A stretch of DNA of 64,000 nt from Rossellomorea marisflavi (GTDB taxonomy: Bacteria; Bacillota; Bacilli; Bacillales; Bacillaceae_B): the NCBI RefSeq assembly GCF_009806575.1, contig NZ_CP047095.1, positions 3,042,001 to 3,106,000 of the forward strand, written 5' to 3'. This document shows, in pieces, positions 8,349-18,338 of this stretch (its first letter is position 1; every line of letters starts with the position of its first letter). A model generated the notes under the pieces. It worked only from the letters and a program-made list of their open reading frames with translations. It did no database searches and was not told where the DNA came from. The position numbers and the translations under genes were made by a program.

Positions 8349-9083
8349 TTATAATACCGCATCAAGGAACGCCTTGGTCCTCTCCTCTTTAGGCGAACCG
8401 AACATTTCCCCGGGATGCCCGACTTCGACGATCCGCCCGTCGTGCATGTAGACGACCCAGTCGGCCACTTCCCTCGCAAACCCCATCTCATGAGTGACGA
8501 CGATCATCGTCATCCCCTCGTGTGCGAGCTGCTTCATCGTGGCCAGCACTTCCCCGACCAGTTCGGGATCGAGGGCAGAGGTCGGTTCATCGAACAGCAT
8601 GATATCGGGCTTCATGGCAAGGGCCCTGGCGATGGCGACCCGCTGCTTCTGCCCGCCGGAGAGCTTCGATGGATAGACCCCTTCCTTGTCGGCCAGGCCG
8701 ACTTTTTTCAGAAGCTCCTTCGCTGTTTTCCTTGCTGTTTCACGGTCCATCCTTTTTACATGGACCGGCGCTTCCATGACGTTCTCTAGGACCGTTTTAT
8801 GGGGGAAGAGATGGAAGTGCTGAAACACCATCCCCACTTTCTCACGGATCTTGTTGAGGTCATGCGTCTTTTGATCGATGTCATCACCTTCGATGACCAC
8901 TCTCCCTCCGTCCTTCAGTTCAAGGAAATTGAGACAGCGAAGCAGCGTACTCTTCCCCGAACCGCTTGCTCCGATGAGGCAGACAACGTCGCTTTCGTTC
9001 ACGCTCATATCAATATCCTTCAGGACATGGAGATCACCGAAGGATTTATTCAATTTTTCCACCTTGATCATCTCTTTACTCAT
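8349..9083 (-). CDS. Polar amino acid ABC transporter, ATP-binding protein
   Basis: Cytosolic ATPase that drives uptake of a polar amino acid. 244 aa. Walker [10 protein letters not shown] near residue 37, Q-loop [10 protein letters not shown] near 90, signature LSGGQKQR near 143, Walker [15 protein letters not shown] and the switch-histidine region [11 protein letters not shown] follow in order. It belongs to the GlnQ/ArtM/TcyN-type family. ATG 9083 follows AAGGGGGAAGACTT. It is the last gene of a three-gene operon (binding protein, permease, ATPase). The sequence does not settle which amino acid is carried. Confidence 0.93.
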   Translation of the reverse strand: MSKEMIKVEKLNKSFGDLHVLKDIDMSVNESDVVCLIGASGSGKSTLLRCLNFLELKDGGRVVIEGDDIDQKTHDLNKIREKVGMVFQHFHLFPHKTVLENVMEAPVHVKRMDRETARKTAKELLKKVGLADKEGVYPSKLSGGQKQRVAIARALAMKPDIMLFDEPTSALDPELVGEVLATMKQLAHEGMTMIVVTHEMGFAREVADWVVYMHDGRIVEVGHPGEMFGSPKEERTKAFLDAVL

Positions 9084-9095
9084 AAGTCTTCCCCC

Positions 9096-9743
9096 TTAAT
9101 CACTTACCGATAATCGTTTCTCGATGATGTTGACGATGATTGTAAACACGAATACGAGTACGAGGTAGTAAATTGCGACAACAAGCAGGTACGTCATATA
9201 ATCGAAATTATTGGAGCCGAGCGTCGTCGCTACGCTGAATAGCTCGTACATGCCGATGAATGAGGCTAGGGACGAGTCCTTCACGGCGATGATGAACTGA
9301 TTCCCGAGTGGCGGGAGGGCCCGCTTGAACGCCTGCGGGAGGATGATCCTCCTCATGGTCAGGCTCATGGACATTCCGAGGGATCGCCCTGCCTCCATCT
9401 GGCCGCGATCCACAGACTGGATCGAGCCCCTGAAGATCTCTGCGATATACGCTCCGTTGTGGAACGCCAGCCCCAGTGCAACTGCCCAGAAGCTCGGAAG
9501 GTTGATCGAGGTGAGGCCATAGTAGAAGATGAAGATCTGGACGATCAACGGTGTCCCCCTGACGACGAAAATATATAAGTCCGCGATATACTGGAGGATC
9601 TTCACCGGTGAAATCTTTAAAAAGGCGAAGAACAATCCGATGACGATGGCAATGAGAACCGCGATGGCGGTTAGCTGAAATGTGAGCAGCATCCCCTTCA
9701 GGAAGATGGGGTATGTGTCGATTACGATCTTCAAAAAATCCAT
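9096..9743 (-). CDS. Polar amino acid ABC transporter, permease
   Basis: Membrane channel subunit of the importer, 215 aa, HisM/GlnP family. Hydrophobic segments include MLLTFQLTAIAVLIAIVIGLFF, LYIFVVRGTPLIVQIFIFYYG and YLLVVAIYYLVLVFVFTIIV. The EAA loop that contacts the ATPase is EAGRSLGMSMSLTMRRIILP near residue 140. I chose ATG 9743 (MDFLKIVIDTY) because GGGAGGAAAGC precedes it; an upstream in-frame start at 9767 has no such site. It lies 12 bp before the ATPase gene. Only one permease is present, so a homodimer is expected. Confidence 0.93.
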   Translation of the reverse strand: MDFLKIVIDTYPIFLKGMLLTFQLTAIAVLIAIVIGLFFAFLKISPVKILQYIADLYIFVVRGTPLIVQIFIFYYGLTSINLPSFWAVALGLAFHNGAYIAEIFRGSIQSVDRGQMEAGRSLGMSMSLTMRRIILPQAFKRALPPLGNQFIIAVKDSSLASFIGMYELFSVATTLGSNNFDYMTYLLVVAIYYLVLVFVFTIIVNIIEKRLSVSD

Positions 9744-9773
9744 ATGCTTTCCTCCCGGCTGTTTCATTTAAAA

Positions 9774-9801
9774 GACGGATGCGCATGACTGCGCATCCGT
9801 C
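9774..9801 (-). terminator. Intercistronic hairpin between binding protein and permease genes
   Basis: Perfect 11-bp stem GACGGATGCGC with a 6-base loop, followed on the minus strand by TTTTAAA. It lies in the 71-bp gap after the binding-protein gene. Such a hairpin can act as a leaky terminator or protect the upstream mRNA, giving more binding protein than membrane parts. Confidence 0.65.
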
Positions 9802-9814
9802 CCACGCTTACGCT

Positions 9815-10594
9815 TTACTCACTTGGATCCGTCGTAATATCTGAGTCGAAATATTTTTCACTGATTTTCTTCAATGTCCCATCGTCCCTCAGTTTTTCAA
9901 GGGCAGCATTGATCTCTTTCAAGAGTTTGGGATTATCCTTGCTCACGGCGATGGCCTGCTCACTCCGTCCGAGGAGCTCCTTCGCATCCAGCTTCATCCC
10001 CGACGAGATCGCCTCCTTACCGGTTACAAAGTCCGTTATGACGGCATCATGCTTCCCCTTGCTCAATGCTTCCAGGGCCACGACATCGCTATCGTACTGC
10101 GGGATATTATCAGTGACGGCTTCTGCTTCCTTGGCATAGGATGAGCCTTTGGAAACCGCGATTTCTTTTCCTTTCAAATCGTCGAGCGTTTCGACGTCGC
10201 TATCCGGTCTGACGAAGATCTGGGGTCCGGAATAATAATACGGTGTCGAGAAGTCGACTTCTTTGGCACGATCCTCCGTGATGGTGTGTGAAGCGACTGC
10301 TGCATCGAACCGTCCGGATTTCACGCCTTCCACGATCCCGGCGAATTTAAATTTCTTCTGATCAGGTTTAAGACCCAGCTCCTTGGCGACGGCTTCCGCC
10401 ACGTCGATGTCGAATCCTTCCATCTTCCCTTCGCTATTGGTATAGCTGAAAGGCTTGAATTCACCAGATGCAGAGAAGGTGAAGGTATCCGCTTTTACGA
10501 GGTCAGCCCCGCCTTCGGTTGTTGCCTTTGACCCACATGCCGTGAGCATCACGGCGAGTGCGACGAAAAGCGTCAGTCTTGTCCAAATTTTCAC
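9815..10594 (-). CDS. Polar amino acid ABC transporter, substrate-binding lipoprotein
   Basis: Extracellular, lipid-anchored receptor of family 3 solute-binding proteins. About 259 aa. Signal peptide VKIWTRLTLFVALAVMLTAC ends in the lipobox LTAC, so Cys20 should be lipidated. Family motifs are FKPFSYTNSEGKMEGFDIDVA near residue 45 and RFDAAVASHTITEDRAKEVDFSTPY near residue 90. I chose the GTG at 10594, preceded by AGAGGGGGACG; the longer frame upstream lacks a ribosome site and would bury the signal peptide. The ligand could be cystine, glutamine or a basic amino acid. Confidence 0.92.
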   Translation of the reverse strand: MKIWTRLTLFVALAVMLTACGSKATTEGGADLVKADTFTFSASGEFKPFSYTNSEGKMEGFDIDVAEAVAKELGLKPDQKKFKFAGIVEGVKSGRFDAAVASHTITEDRAKEVDFSTPYYYSGPQIFVRPDSDVETLDDLKGKEIAVSKGSSYAKEAEAVTDNIPQYDSDVVALEALSKGKHDAVITDFVTGKEAISSGMKLDAKELLGRSEQAIAVSKDNPKLLKEINAALEKLRDDGTLKKISEKYFDSDITTDPSE

Positions 10595-10632
10595 GTGTAT
10601 ACGTCCCCCTCTTTTTTTCACTACTCTGAACA

Positions 10633-10661
10633 ATTGTATCAACAATAAACAATATTCACAA
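10633..10661 (-). promoter_or_regulatory. Sigma-A promoter of the amino acid transporter operon
   Basis: On the minus strand: TTGTGA (10656-10661), 17-base spacer, TACAAT (10633-10638). It lies about 40 bp upstream of the GTG start. The flanking sequence is very AT-rich. In the 432-bp gap 10595-11026 I see only this promoter and the terminator at 10920-10958. Confidence 0.55.
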
Positions 10662-10919
10662 AATTCAAATATCATGATATCATTCCATTATTTACCCTAT
10701 GCCAACTTGAGATAAACCCATCTCCTGTAAAGACAAGTATCCGCCCGGATCCTTGAGAATGCGTTATATCCCTCGCTTCTATTAGTGCTTATTGCCTCTC
10801 TCAGTCATCATTTTGGAGCTATCATACTAGGACATTTAGATGGCTGAATCCGAGCATGGGATTGGAACGGACAGTCATCTTTAAAAAAAGCTCTGTTAGC
10901 GTTTATCGTTTATCTAAAA

Positions 10920-10958
10920 GAAAACGGAACTTCCACAAGATTGGAAGTTCCGTTTTTC
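10920..10958. terminator. Strong hairpin downstream of the GNAT gene
   Basis: AAAACGGAACTTCCA, loop CAAGAT, TGGAAGTTCCGTTTT: a perfect stem with A and T tracts on both sides. It lies about 70 bp past the acetyltransferase stop on the minus strand. Confidence 0.8.
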
Positions 10959-11026
10959 TATTGTCTTATGAAACTAACGCCCCTGTTTGTTTAAGCGTAT
11001 TCATTCACAAACAAAGACAATTACAA

Positions 11027-11557
11027 TCATAACTTTTCGTAATCACTTTTAAGTATTGCCATAATAATTTCATCTGAATATTGTTCATTGTAGTATAAGG
11101 ACTGACGTAATACACCTTCTTTTACAAATCCAACTTTTTCATACGCCCTGATTCCACGTGTATTATGACTAAATACTTCCAACTGCAAACGAGTTAATTT
11201 GAGTTGATTAAAAACAAAGCTTAGAACTATATTGATTGCCTCAGTTCCATAACCTTTTCCTGTTAATGAAATAGAAGCCATTGATATTCTGAATCCTGCA
11301 TTTCTATTCTCCTCATCAAGATCAAATATCGATAATTCTCCAATCATTTCATCACTGCTTTTTAAACAAATAGCAAAATCATACCGACTAGAATCATTAT
11401 TGATATTATTTATATGTGTCTTTATTTGTTCCAATGAAAAATCAGAAGTAGTCCCAGTCATATAACGTAATTCTTCATCTAATGTATTTCCTAACATAAT
11501 AGGGGCATCTAACTCGCAAAGCGGTCTTAAATAAATTCTCTCGCTCTCTAATCTCAT
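11027..11557 (-). CDS. GNAT family N-acetyltransferase (RimJ/RimL type)
   Basis: Acetyl-CoA-dependent transferase, 176 aa. The family features are RIYLRPLCELDAPIMLGN at the start, the acetyl-CoA loop region ISLTGKGYGTEAINIVLSF near residue 95 (Q/R-x-x-G-x-G/A variant, here GKGYGT), and the helix NTRGIRAYEKVGFVKEGVLRQ near 130, typical of Acetyltransf_3. ATG 11557 follows AAAGGAGAATATT. Base composition is clearly more AT-rich than the hem and lon genes around it, suggesting recent acquisition. Substrate unknown: ribosomal protein, antibiotic and small-molecule acetylation are all possible. Confidence 0.88.
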   Translation of the reverse strand: MRLESERIYLRPLCELDAPIMLGNTLDEELRYMTGTTSDFSLEQIKTHINNINNDSSRYDFAICLKSSDEMIGELSIFDLDEENRNAGFRISMASISLTGKGYGTEAINIVLSFVFNQLKLTRLQLEVFSHNTRGIRAYEKVGFVKEGVLRQSLYYNEQYSDEIIMAILKSDYEKL

Positions 11558-11571
11558 TTTAATATTCTCCT

Positions 11572-11784
11572 TTATTCTCTTGTTCCAAATTGTTTAGAGT
11601 ATATGTAAATATGATCTAAGCTTCTATTTCCAATATAACACCTAATTAGAAGTGATTGTCGAGCTGAAATTGTGCTCCCTGCGGAGGATGAGACTATTAC
11701 AAATTCTCGCAAACGATGTTTTTCCGCTGGATGAAGCTTTTGGATAGCTTTAAGGAGATCGGTTTCTCTCACAGTCATCACCAA
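11572..11784 (-). CDS. Small hypothetical ORF upstream of the GNAT gene
   Basis: A 70-codon frame beginning TTG (or ATG at 11778, MTVRETDLLKAIQKLHPAEK) and ending 14 bp before the acetyltransferase. The first 25 residues look like a plausible charged helix; the remainder (SSSAGSTISARQSLLIRCYIG) does not resemble a folded domain I know. The nearest purine-rich site is too far upstream. It may be a fragment of a larger gene or non-coding. Function not recognised. Confidence 0.25.
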   Translation of the reverse strand: MVMTVRETDLLKAIQKLHPAEKHRLREFVIVSSSAGSTISARQSLLIRCYIGNRSLDHIYIYSKQFGTRE

Positions 11785-11822
11785 CTCATATGTGATAACT
11801 CCGCCTCAAGGAAAAAGCAAAA

Positions 11823-11854
11823 GAAAAAAGCGGTCCGGAATCAATCCGGACCGC
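11823..11854 (-). terminator. Terminator after engB
   Basis: Stem GCGGTCCGGA / TCCGGACCGC (11830-11839 with 11845-11854), followed on the minus strand by a T-rich run. It ends the clp/lon/engB direction of transcription. Confidence 0.85.
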
Positions 11855-11861
11855 TTCCCAT

Positions 11862-12446
11862 TCACTTATAACGTGCTCTGATGGCATCCCATGCCGTATC
11901 TTTCCCGAGTCCTGTTTCAGAAGAGAAGAGGACGCATTCGTCGCCTTCTTCCATCTTCAATGTATCACGGGTGATTTTGAGATGCTTCTGCCATTTGCCC
12001 TTGGGGATCTTATCGGCCTTTGTGGCGACGATGATGCAGGGGATTTCATAGTGCTTGAGGAATCCGTACATCATGACGTCATCATTGGTCGGCGGATGCC
12101 TGAGGTCGACGATGAGGAGGACGGCCTTGAGTTGATCTCGGGACGTGATATACGTTTCGATCATCTTGCCCCAGGCTTCCCTCTCCTTCTTCGATACCTT
12201 GGCGAATCCATACCCGGGAACATCCACATAGTAGAGGGTCTCTTCGATTTTATAGAAATTCAACGTTTGGGTTTTACCCGGTTTCGATGAGATCCTCGCC
12301 ATGCTCTTGCGGCCGATCATCTTATTGATGAAAGAGGACTTCCCGACGTTGGAACGCCCGGCCAGGGCAAACTCCGGAAGATCACCTTCCGGATATTGCT
12401 CCGGCCTGACGGCACTGATCACTAGCTCAACTTGATTTACTTTCAC
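11862..12446 (-). CDS. ysxC: Ribosome biogenesis GTPase YsxC/EngB
   Basis: GTPase needed for 50S ribosomal subunit assembly; essential in B. subtilis. 194 aa. G-motifs are [10 protein letters not shown] (residues 31-40, P-loop), a switch region ending [21 protein letters not shown] (G3) and ATKADKIPK (G4). The ATG overlaps the lonA stop by four bases, so it is translationally coupled to lonA, as in other Bacillus. Confidence 0.96.
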   Translation of the reverse strand: MKVNQVELVISAVRPEQYPEGDLPEFALAGRSNVGKSSFINKMIGRKSMARISSKPGKTQTLNFYKIEETLYYVDVPGYGFAKVSKKEREAWGKMIETYITSRDQLKAVLLIVDLRHPPTNDDVMMYGFLKHYEIPCIIVATKADKIPKGKWQKHLKITRDTLKMEEGDECVLFSSETGLGKDTAWDAIRARYK

Positions 12447-14767
12447 TTCTTTTCACCTACTAATGCTTTCTCTAACACTTGATCGATATGGGAAACGAGG
12501 ATGAAGGTCAATTCTTCACGGACGCTCTCCGGTATATCGTCGATATCTTTTTCATTGTCCTTCGGCAAGATCACGGTCTTGATTCCGGCACGGTGGGCGC
12601 TGAGGGTCTTTTCCTTGAGCCCTCCGATCGGAAGAACCCTTCCCCTCAGGGTCATTTCCCCGGTCATGCCGACTTCGCGGTCCACATACTTACCGGTGAG
12701 GGCCGATACCAATGCCGTCGTGATCGTGATGCCGGCAGACGGTCCATCCTTCGGCACGGCGCCTTCAGGAACGTGGATATGAATGTCGTATTTCTCATGG
12801 AATTTTTCATCGATCCCAAGGGATTTCGTGCTCGAACGGACGAAGCTGAAGGCCGTCTGGGCCGACTCTTTCATCACATCTCCCAGCTTCCCTGTGAGGA
12901 CAAGCTTGCCTTTACCTGGTGCGAGGGAGACTTCGATCTGAAGCGTGTCTCCTCCCACAGAGGTGTACGCAAGTCCGGTGGATACACCGACCTGATTCTC
13001 AAGCTCTGCCTGACCGTAGCGGAATTTTTTCTTGCCGAGGAATTCCTCGATGTTTTTGGACGTGATCGTCACGCGCTTCTTGCTGCCTGAAACAATGATC
13101 TTCGCCGCTTTACGGCAGATGGCCGCGAGCTGGCGTTCAAGGCTCCTGACACCCGCTTCTCGCGTGTAGTAACGCACGATATCCACGAACGCCTCATCCT
13201 TCAGCTGCAGCTTGGATTTCGTCAATCCGTGATCACTGAGCTGTTTAGGCAAGAGATGATGTTTGGCGATATTCACTTTCTCTATCTCAGTATAACCTGC
13301 AATCGTGATGATTTCCATACGATCGCGAAGCGGTCCCGGAATCGTGGAAAGATCATTGGCGGTTGCAATGAACATGACCTTGGAAAGATCATACGTTTCT
13401 TCTATATAATGATCGCTGAAATTGGAATTCTGTTCAGGGTCCAGCACCTCAAGCATGGCACTGGATGGGTCCCCGCGGAAATCACTGCTCATCTTGTCGA
13501 TTTCATCGAGAAGGAAGACGGGATTCACCGTTCCGGCTTTCTTCATGCCGCGGATGATCCGGCCCGGCATCGCACCGACATACGTACGGCGATGACCGCG
13601 GATCTCTGATTCATCACGCACGCCGCCAAGGGATACCCGGACGAAATTGCGCCCGAGGGATTCGGCCACAGACCTGGCGAGACTGGTCTTTCCGACACCC
13701 GGAGGACCCGCGAGACAAAGGATCGGTCCTTTCAGGGAGCGTGTGAGCTGCTGGACGGCAAGGTATTCAAGGACACGCTCCTTTACTTTTTCAAGTCCGT
13801 AATGATCCCGGTCGAGGATCATTTCAGAACGGTTGATATCAAGCTGGTCTTCTGTTTCCTTCGTCCATGGAAGGGAGACGAGCCATTCGATGTAGTTGCG
13901 GATGACGGAGCTTTCAGCAGAGCTTGAAGGCACCTTTTCATAGCGCGCCAGCTCCTTCAAAGCAGTCGCTTCGATGTCTTCCGGCATGCCTGCTTCTTCG
14001 ATCTTCATCGTAAGGTCTTCCACTTCGCCGGTCTTGCCTTCCTTATCGCCGAGCTCCTTCTGGATGGCCTTCATCTGCTCGCGCAGATAGTATTCCTTCT
14101 GGGTCCGCTCCATGGAGCGCTTGACGCGCTGGCCAATCTTTTTCTCAAGAGAAAGGACTTCCTTCTCGTTGTTGATGATCTCGATCACCATCTGCAGGCG
14201 CTCTTTGATATCCTGTGTTTCGAGGATATGCTGCTTTTCCTTGATCTTCAAAGGCAGATGGGATGCGATGATATCCGCAAGCCTGCCCGGCTCCTCGATA
14301 TCCGCCACTGTGGAATACGTTTCGGCGGATACTTTTTTGGAAAGCTTTATGTATTGTTCGAAATAGTTCAACAGCGTCCTCATCAGGGCATCGAGCTCAG
14401 AATCCTTCTTCTCGGAATCACTGTGCTCATCCACTTCCACTTCATAGAAGCCCTGATCATTGGAATAGGAAGAGATCGTCCCACGGTTGAGTCCTTCCAC
14501 AAGTACGCGGATGGTTCCGTTCGGAAGCTTCAGCATCTGCTTCACCTTCGTAAGGGTCCCCATCTCATAAAAATCATCTTGGGTCGGTTCGTCTATATCA
14601 GAATCCTTTTGAGTGGTCAAAAAGATCATATGATCATCCATCATGGCTTTTTCCAAAGCCTGCACCGAGCGCTCACGCCCGACATCCAAATGCAGGACCA
14701 TCGTCGGGTAAACCAACAGGCCTCTTAATGGGAGGAGGGGAACTGTTCGTTTTGTTTGATTTGCCAT
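12443..14767 (-). CDS. lonA: ATP-dependent protease LonA
   Basis: Cytosolic AAA+ serine protease that degrades misfolded and regulatory proteins. 774 aa, full length. The N-terminal LON substrate domain ([23 protein letters not shown]) is followed by a coiled helical region, the AAA+ domain with Walker [10 protein letters not shown] near residue 355 and Walker [10 protein letters not shown], and a C-terminal protease domain with the catalytic serine in [15 protein letters not shown] near 680 and catalytic lysine in [14 protein letters not shown] near 720. ATG 14767 follows GGAGGTGTAAGAT. Confidence 0.98.
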   Translation of the reverse strand: MANQTKRTVPLLPLRGLLVYPTMVLHLDVGRERSVQALEKAMMDDHMIFLTTQKDSDIDEPTQDDFYEMGTLTKVKQMLKLPNGTIRVLVEGLNRGTISSYSNDQGFYEVEVDEHSDSEKKDSELDALMRTLLNYFEQYIKLSKKVSAETYSTVADIEEPGRLADIIASHLPLKIKEKQHILETQDIKERLQMVIEIINNEKEVLSLEKKIGQRVKRSMERTQKEYYLREQMKAIQKELGDKEGKTGEVEDLTMKIEEAGMPEDIEATALKELARYEKVPSSSAESSVIRNYIEWLVSLPWTKETEDQLDINRSEMILDRDHYGLEKVKERVLEYLAVQQLTRSLKGPILCLAGPPGVGKTSLARSVAESLGRNFVRVSLGGVRDESEIRGHRRTYVGAMPGRIIRGMKKAGTVNPVFLLDEIDKMSSDFRGDPSSAMLEVLDPEQNSNFSDHYIEETYDLSKVMFIATANDLSTIPGPLRDRMEIITIAGYTEIEKVNIAKHHLLPKQLSDHGLTKSKLQLKDEAFVDIVRYYTREAGVRSLERQLAAICRKAAKIIVSGSKKRVTITSKNIEEFLGKKKFRYGQAELENQVGVSTGLAYTSVGGDTLQIEVSLAPGKGKLVLTGKLGDVMKESAQTAFSFVRSSTKSLGIDEKFHEKYDIHIHVPEGAVPKDGPSAGITITTALVSALTGKYVDREVGMTGEMTLRGRVLPIGGLKEKTLSAHRAGIKTVILPKDNEKDIDDIPESVREELTFILVSHIDQVLEKALVGEKK

Positions 14768-14862
14768 ATCTTACACCTCCGGATTTATGCTCTAAGCCTT
14801 TGTACAATTCTATCTTATTTACTAGGTAGTGTCTATTAAATTGGACTTGCCGGATGTACTGA

Positions 14863-14895
14863 GGAAAAGCCGATCGGGAATCACCCGAGTCGGCC
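14863..14895 (-). terminator. Terminator after lonB
   Basis: Stem GCCGA-CGGG / CCCG-TCGGC with a short bulge and TTTTCC following on the minus strand. It lies just past the lonB stop and before lonA. Confidence 0.6.
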
Positions 14896-14899
14896 ATGA

Positions 14900-16543
14900 T
14901 TACATGCTTTTCTTGTTTTTTGCATCGTCCATGACGTCTTTGACAAGGGCCAGCTCCATCACTTCTTTGAACTCTTTGACTGGGATCACTTCGATCCCGC
15001 CCACTTCATGGAGGAGGGACTGCTCATTCTCGTGCGGAATGATGACGAGATCCGCCCCTGCCGCCTTGGCTCCTTTGATCTTTGGATAGACTCCACCGAC
15101 CGGTTTCACTTTCCCGTGAATGCTGATTTCACCCGTAAGAGCGATGTTGTGCCTGACGGGGAGCCTGTAGATCGCCGAGTAGATGCCGAGTGCCATGGCG
15201 ATACCCGCCGAAGGTCCGTCCACAGGCACTCCTCCAGGGAAATTCACGTGGATATCGTATTGATCTGCCGGGACCCCCATGGAGCGGAGGACGGTGATGA
15301 CGTTCTCGATCGATCCTTTGGCCATGCTTTTCCGGCGGATCGATTTGCCTTTATCACCGATGCTCTCTTCTTCCACAATCCCGGTTACATTGACCCCACC
15401 CTTATCCGCTGCCGGGATGACGGTGACTTCGATTTCAAGCAGGGATCCGGAATTCGGTCCTGTCACGGCGAGGCCGTTGACGAGGCCGACCGTTGCTTCC
15501 CGGTTGATTTTCTTTTCGTGCCTCGGGGACATCTGGGTCGATTGAATGATCCATTCCAATTCATGATCGGCAATGTGATCGCGATTTTCCGTGATGGCTA
15601 GACCTGCCGCGATCTGGACCAGATTTACCGCTTCACGGCCATTCCTCGCGTAGGACGCAAGAATCTCCAGACCTTCCTTGCTCACGGAAATGTTCACCTT
15701 TTTGGCTGCCCTTGCACAGATTTCTTTCACTTCTTCCCTCTCAAGCTCACGGAAGAACACTTCCATGCAGCGGGAACGGATCGCAGGCGGTATTTCATTC
15801 GGCGTCCTCGTCGTGGCGCCGACCAAACGAAAATCTGCAGGGAGGCCGTTTTTGAAAATATCATGGATATGACTCGGAATTTGATGATTTTCTTCATTAT
15901 AATAAGCACTCTCAAGATAGACCCTGCGGTCTTCCAGTACTTTTAATAATTTATTCATTTGAATCGGGTGTAATTCCCCGATTTCATCAATGAACAGCAC
16001 GCCTCCGTGGGCGTTGGTCACAGCCCCCTGCTTCGGCTGCGGGATGCCGGCCTGTCCCATGGCTCCCGCCCCCTGATAGATGGGATCATGAACCGAACCA
16101 ATAAGGGGGTCCGCAATGCCCCGCTCATCGAATCGGGCAGTCGTTGCATCAAGCTCCACAAATACAGCCGATGTCATGAACGGGGATTTCATGTTCTTCT
16201 TCGCTTCCTCCAATACAAGTCGCGCAGCTGCCGTCTTCCCCACCCCTGGAGGACCATAGATGATGACATGCTGTGGATTGGGACTGCACAGCGCTGCCTT
16301 CAGGGACTTGATTCCATCCTCCTGTCCCACAATATCGTCAAAGCTTGCCGGGCGCACCCTTTCAGAAAGGGGTTCAGAAAGGGAGATCGAGCGCATCTTC
16401 CTCAGTTCCTCCATCTCCTTCTTTGATTCCCGGTCGATGGATACTTTTTGTGTCCGTTGGTTCTTCAGCAGATTCCAGAAATACAGGCCGATGATGATGC
16501 CGAAAAAAAGCTGGATAAACAGCGCAATACTTGTAAAGCTCAT
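14900..16543 (-). CDS. lonB: Sporulation-associated protease LonB
   Basis: Membrane-anchored Lon-like AAA+ protease; in B. subtilis it is made in the forespore under sigma-F. 547 aa. One N-terminal membrane helix (IALFIQLFFGIIIGLYFWNLL), then Walker [13 protein letters not shown] near residue 95, Walker B GGVLFIDEIGELH, and a C-terminal protease domain with the catalytic serine in PVDGPSAGIAMALGIYSA. It lacks the long LonA N-domain. I chose ATG 16543 (MSFTSIALFI), nine bases after GGAGG; the ATG at 16552 touches the Shine-Dalgarno. Confidence 0.96.
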   Translation of the reverse strand: MSFTSIALFIQLFFGIIIGLYFWNLLKNQRTQKVSIDRESKKEMEELRKMRSISLSEPLSERVRPASFDDIVGQEDGIKSLKAALCSPNPQHVIIYGPPGVGKTAAARLVLEEAKKNMKSPFMTSAVFVELDATTARFDERGIADPLIGSVHDPIYQGAGAMGQAGIPQPKQGAVTNAHGGVLFIDEIGELHPIQMNKLLKVLEDRRVYLESAYYNEENHQIPSHIHDIFKNGLPADFRLVGATTRTPNEIPPAIRSRCMEVFFRELEREEVKEICARAAKKVNISVSKEGLEILASYARNGREAVNLVQIAAGLAITENRDHIADHELEWIIQSTQMSPRHEKKINREATVGLVNGLAVTGPNSGSLLEIEVTVIPAADKGGVNVTGIVEEESIGDKGKSIRRKSMAKGSIENVITVLRSMGVPADQYDIHVNFPGGVPVDGPSAGIAMALGIYSAIYRLPVRHNIALTGEISIHGKVKPVGGVYPKIKGAKAAGADLVIIPHENEQSLLHEVGGIEVIPVKEFKEVMELALVKDVMDDAKNKKSM

Positions 16544-16648
16544 ATAAGTCATCCTCCAGTTGGTTCAAGTTGTTACGGGTTAGTATCTCCCCGTCCGTTT
16601 GGGAATAACCATAAAATTTGGAGCCGACAGCCTTGCAGGATAACGAAA

Positions 16649-16684
16649 AAAAGCCGGTAATCCCCTGGGGGATTACCGGCTTTA
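16649..16684 (-). terminator. Terminator after clpX
   Basis: Long stem AGCCGGTAATCCCC / GGGGATTACCGGCT with T-rich sequence after it on the minus strand, 10 bp past the clpX stop. Confidence 0.85.
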
Positions 16685-16692
16685 ATTTATAA

Positions 16693-17964
16693 TCATGCGG
16701 AAGTTTTTTCTTCATTCGGATCGATGATCGTGCCATCTTCAAGCATCAGATGAGGAGCTGCATCCTCAAGGATGGTTTCCTTCGTGATGATGCATTTTTT
16801 GATGTCATCACGGGACGGAAGTTCGAACATGACGTCGAGCATCATCGTTTCAATGATGGAACGAAGTCCACGGGCACCCGTTTTGCGTTCGATCGCTTTT
16901 TTCGCAATTTCGAATAGGGCCTCTTCAGTGAAATCAAGCTCTACATCGTCAAGCTCAAGCATTTTTTGGTACTGCTTCACAAGAGCATTCTTCGGCTTGG
17001 TCAAGATCTCAACCAACGCTTCCTCATCAAGAGGAGTGAGGCTTGAGATAACAGGTAGACGGCCGATGAACTCTGGGATCAGACCAAAACGGAGAAGATC
17101 TTCCGGAACGACTTTGGCAAGGAGGGATTTATCCTCTTTCACTTCAGCGTTCTTCGGATCAGAGCCGAACCCGATGACTTTTTGTCCAAGACGGCGTTTG
17201 ATGATCTGCTCGATTCCATCGAATGCCCCACCACAGATGAATAGGACGTTCGACGTATCGATCTGGATGAATTCCTGATGAGGATGCTTACGGCCACCTT
17301 GTGGCGGAACGCTCGCAACGGTACCTTCAAGGATCTTCAAGAGAGCCTGCTGCACACCTTCACCTGATACATCACGCGTGATGGACGGGTTTTCGGATTT
17401 ACGGGCCACTTTATCGATTTCATCGATGTAGATGATGCCTTTTTCCGCTTTTTCCACGTCGTAATCCGCAGCCTGGATGAGCTTCAACAGGATATTTTCA
17501 ACGTCTTCCCCTACATAACCGGCTTCGGTGAGGGACGTTGCATCCGCGATGGCGAATGGCACGTTCAAGATGCGTGCAAGTGTCTGAGCAAGAAGCGTCT
17601 TACCGCTACCTGTCGGACCGATCATGGCAATATTACTTTTGGAAAGTTCCACGTCATCCACTTTACTGTTTGAATTGATCCGTTTGTAGTGATTATATAC
17701 GGCTACAGCAAGGGATTTCTTCGCTTGATCCTGTCCGATGACGTATTCGTCAAGGATTTCACGGATCTCACGCGGTTTCGGAACATCTTTGAATTCCACT
17801 TCTTCTTCTGTACCGAGCTCTTCTTCCACGATTTCCGTGCAAAGCTCGATGCATTCGTCACAAATATATACGCCCGGTCCAGCTACCAGCTTACGGACCT
17901 GGTCTTGTGTTTTACCGCAAAAAGAACATTTCAACTGCCCTTTTTCATCGTTAAATTTAAACAA
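16693..17964 (-). CDS. clpX: ATP-dependent unfoldase ClpX
   Basis: AAA+ unfoldase that feeds substrates to ClpP. 423 aa. N-terminal zinc-binding domain CSFCGKTQ ... CDECIELC (residues 13-38), Walker [12 protein letters not shown] near 118, Walker [12 protein letters not shown] near 180, sensor/arginine region FIGRLPV, and the ClpP-contact loop of the IGF type (VIGFGSDPK). The start is TTG at 17964, preceded by AGGGGTGAACGTCA; the N-terminus [17 protein letters not shown] matches the B. subtilis protein. Downstream of tig on the same strand. Confidence 0.97.
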   Translation of the reverse strand: MFKFNDEKGQLKCSFCGKTQDQVRKLVAGPGVYICDECIELCTEIVEEELGTEEEVEFKDVPKPREIREILDEYVIGQDQAKKSLAVAVYNHYKRINSNSKVDDVELSKSNIAMIGPTGSGKTLLAQTLARILNVPFAIADATSLTEAGYVGEDVENILLKLIQAADYDVEKAEKGIIYIDEIDKVARKSENPSITRDVSGEGVQQALLKILEGTVASVPPQGGRKHPHQEFIQIDTSNVLFICGGAFDGIEQIIKRRLGQKVIGFGSDPKNAEVKEDKSLLAKVVPEDLLRFGLIPEFIGRLPVISSLTPLDEEALVEILTKPKNALVKQYQKMLELDDVELDFTEEALFEIAKKAIERKTGARGLRSIIETMMLDVMFELPSRDDIKKCIITKETILEDAAPHLMLEDGTIIDPNEEKTSA

Positions 17965-18291
17965 TGACGTTCACCCCTTCGTTTGAGCTTAGTAAAAATC
18001 GTAATGTTTCATCACACGAACGATTTCCTGCTTTCCAATTACCATGAGTTATGTATTGCATTCTATCACATTATATGTCCGTAACGAAATTGATACGATT
18101 CTTATCAATCATCTTATTATGTATTGAGGATTTTAGCAAATTATTTACATAGCCGGAAGCGGGAAGATCGAATCGGGATGCCGGATTTTTTTAACCCCTG
18201 CTTCATAAGGTTTATCCAAAACCGGGGGTTCTTATTCTTCATCGGGAGATTTCCCGGAAGCGCCGCTCGTCTAAACTTCCTAAAAGAGGGT

Positions 18292-18320
18292 AGAAAACAA
18301 GGCGCACTGAGCGCCTTGTT
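18292..18320 (-). terminator. Terminator after tig
   Basis: Stem AACAAGGCGC / GCGCCTTGTT with loop ACTGA, then TTTTC on the minus strand. The 374-bp gap 17965-18338 otherwise contains only AT-rich sequence likely to hold the clpX promoter (TATAAT-like hexamers near 18070), which I cannot define with confidence. Confidence 0.75.
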
Positions 18321-18338
18321 CCTACAATCATATAATGA

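Noticed and set aside
12479-13090. 203-codon plus-strand open frame
   Set aside because: Antisense to the lonA protease domain; no start signal.
17965-18338. Small gene in the clpX-tig gap
   Set aside because: Frames there lack ribosome sites and recognisable protein features; the region reads as promoter and terminator sequence.
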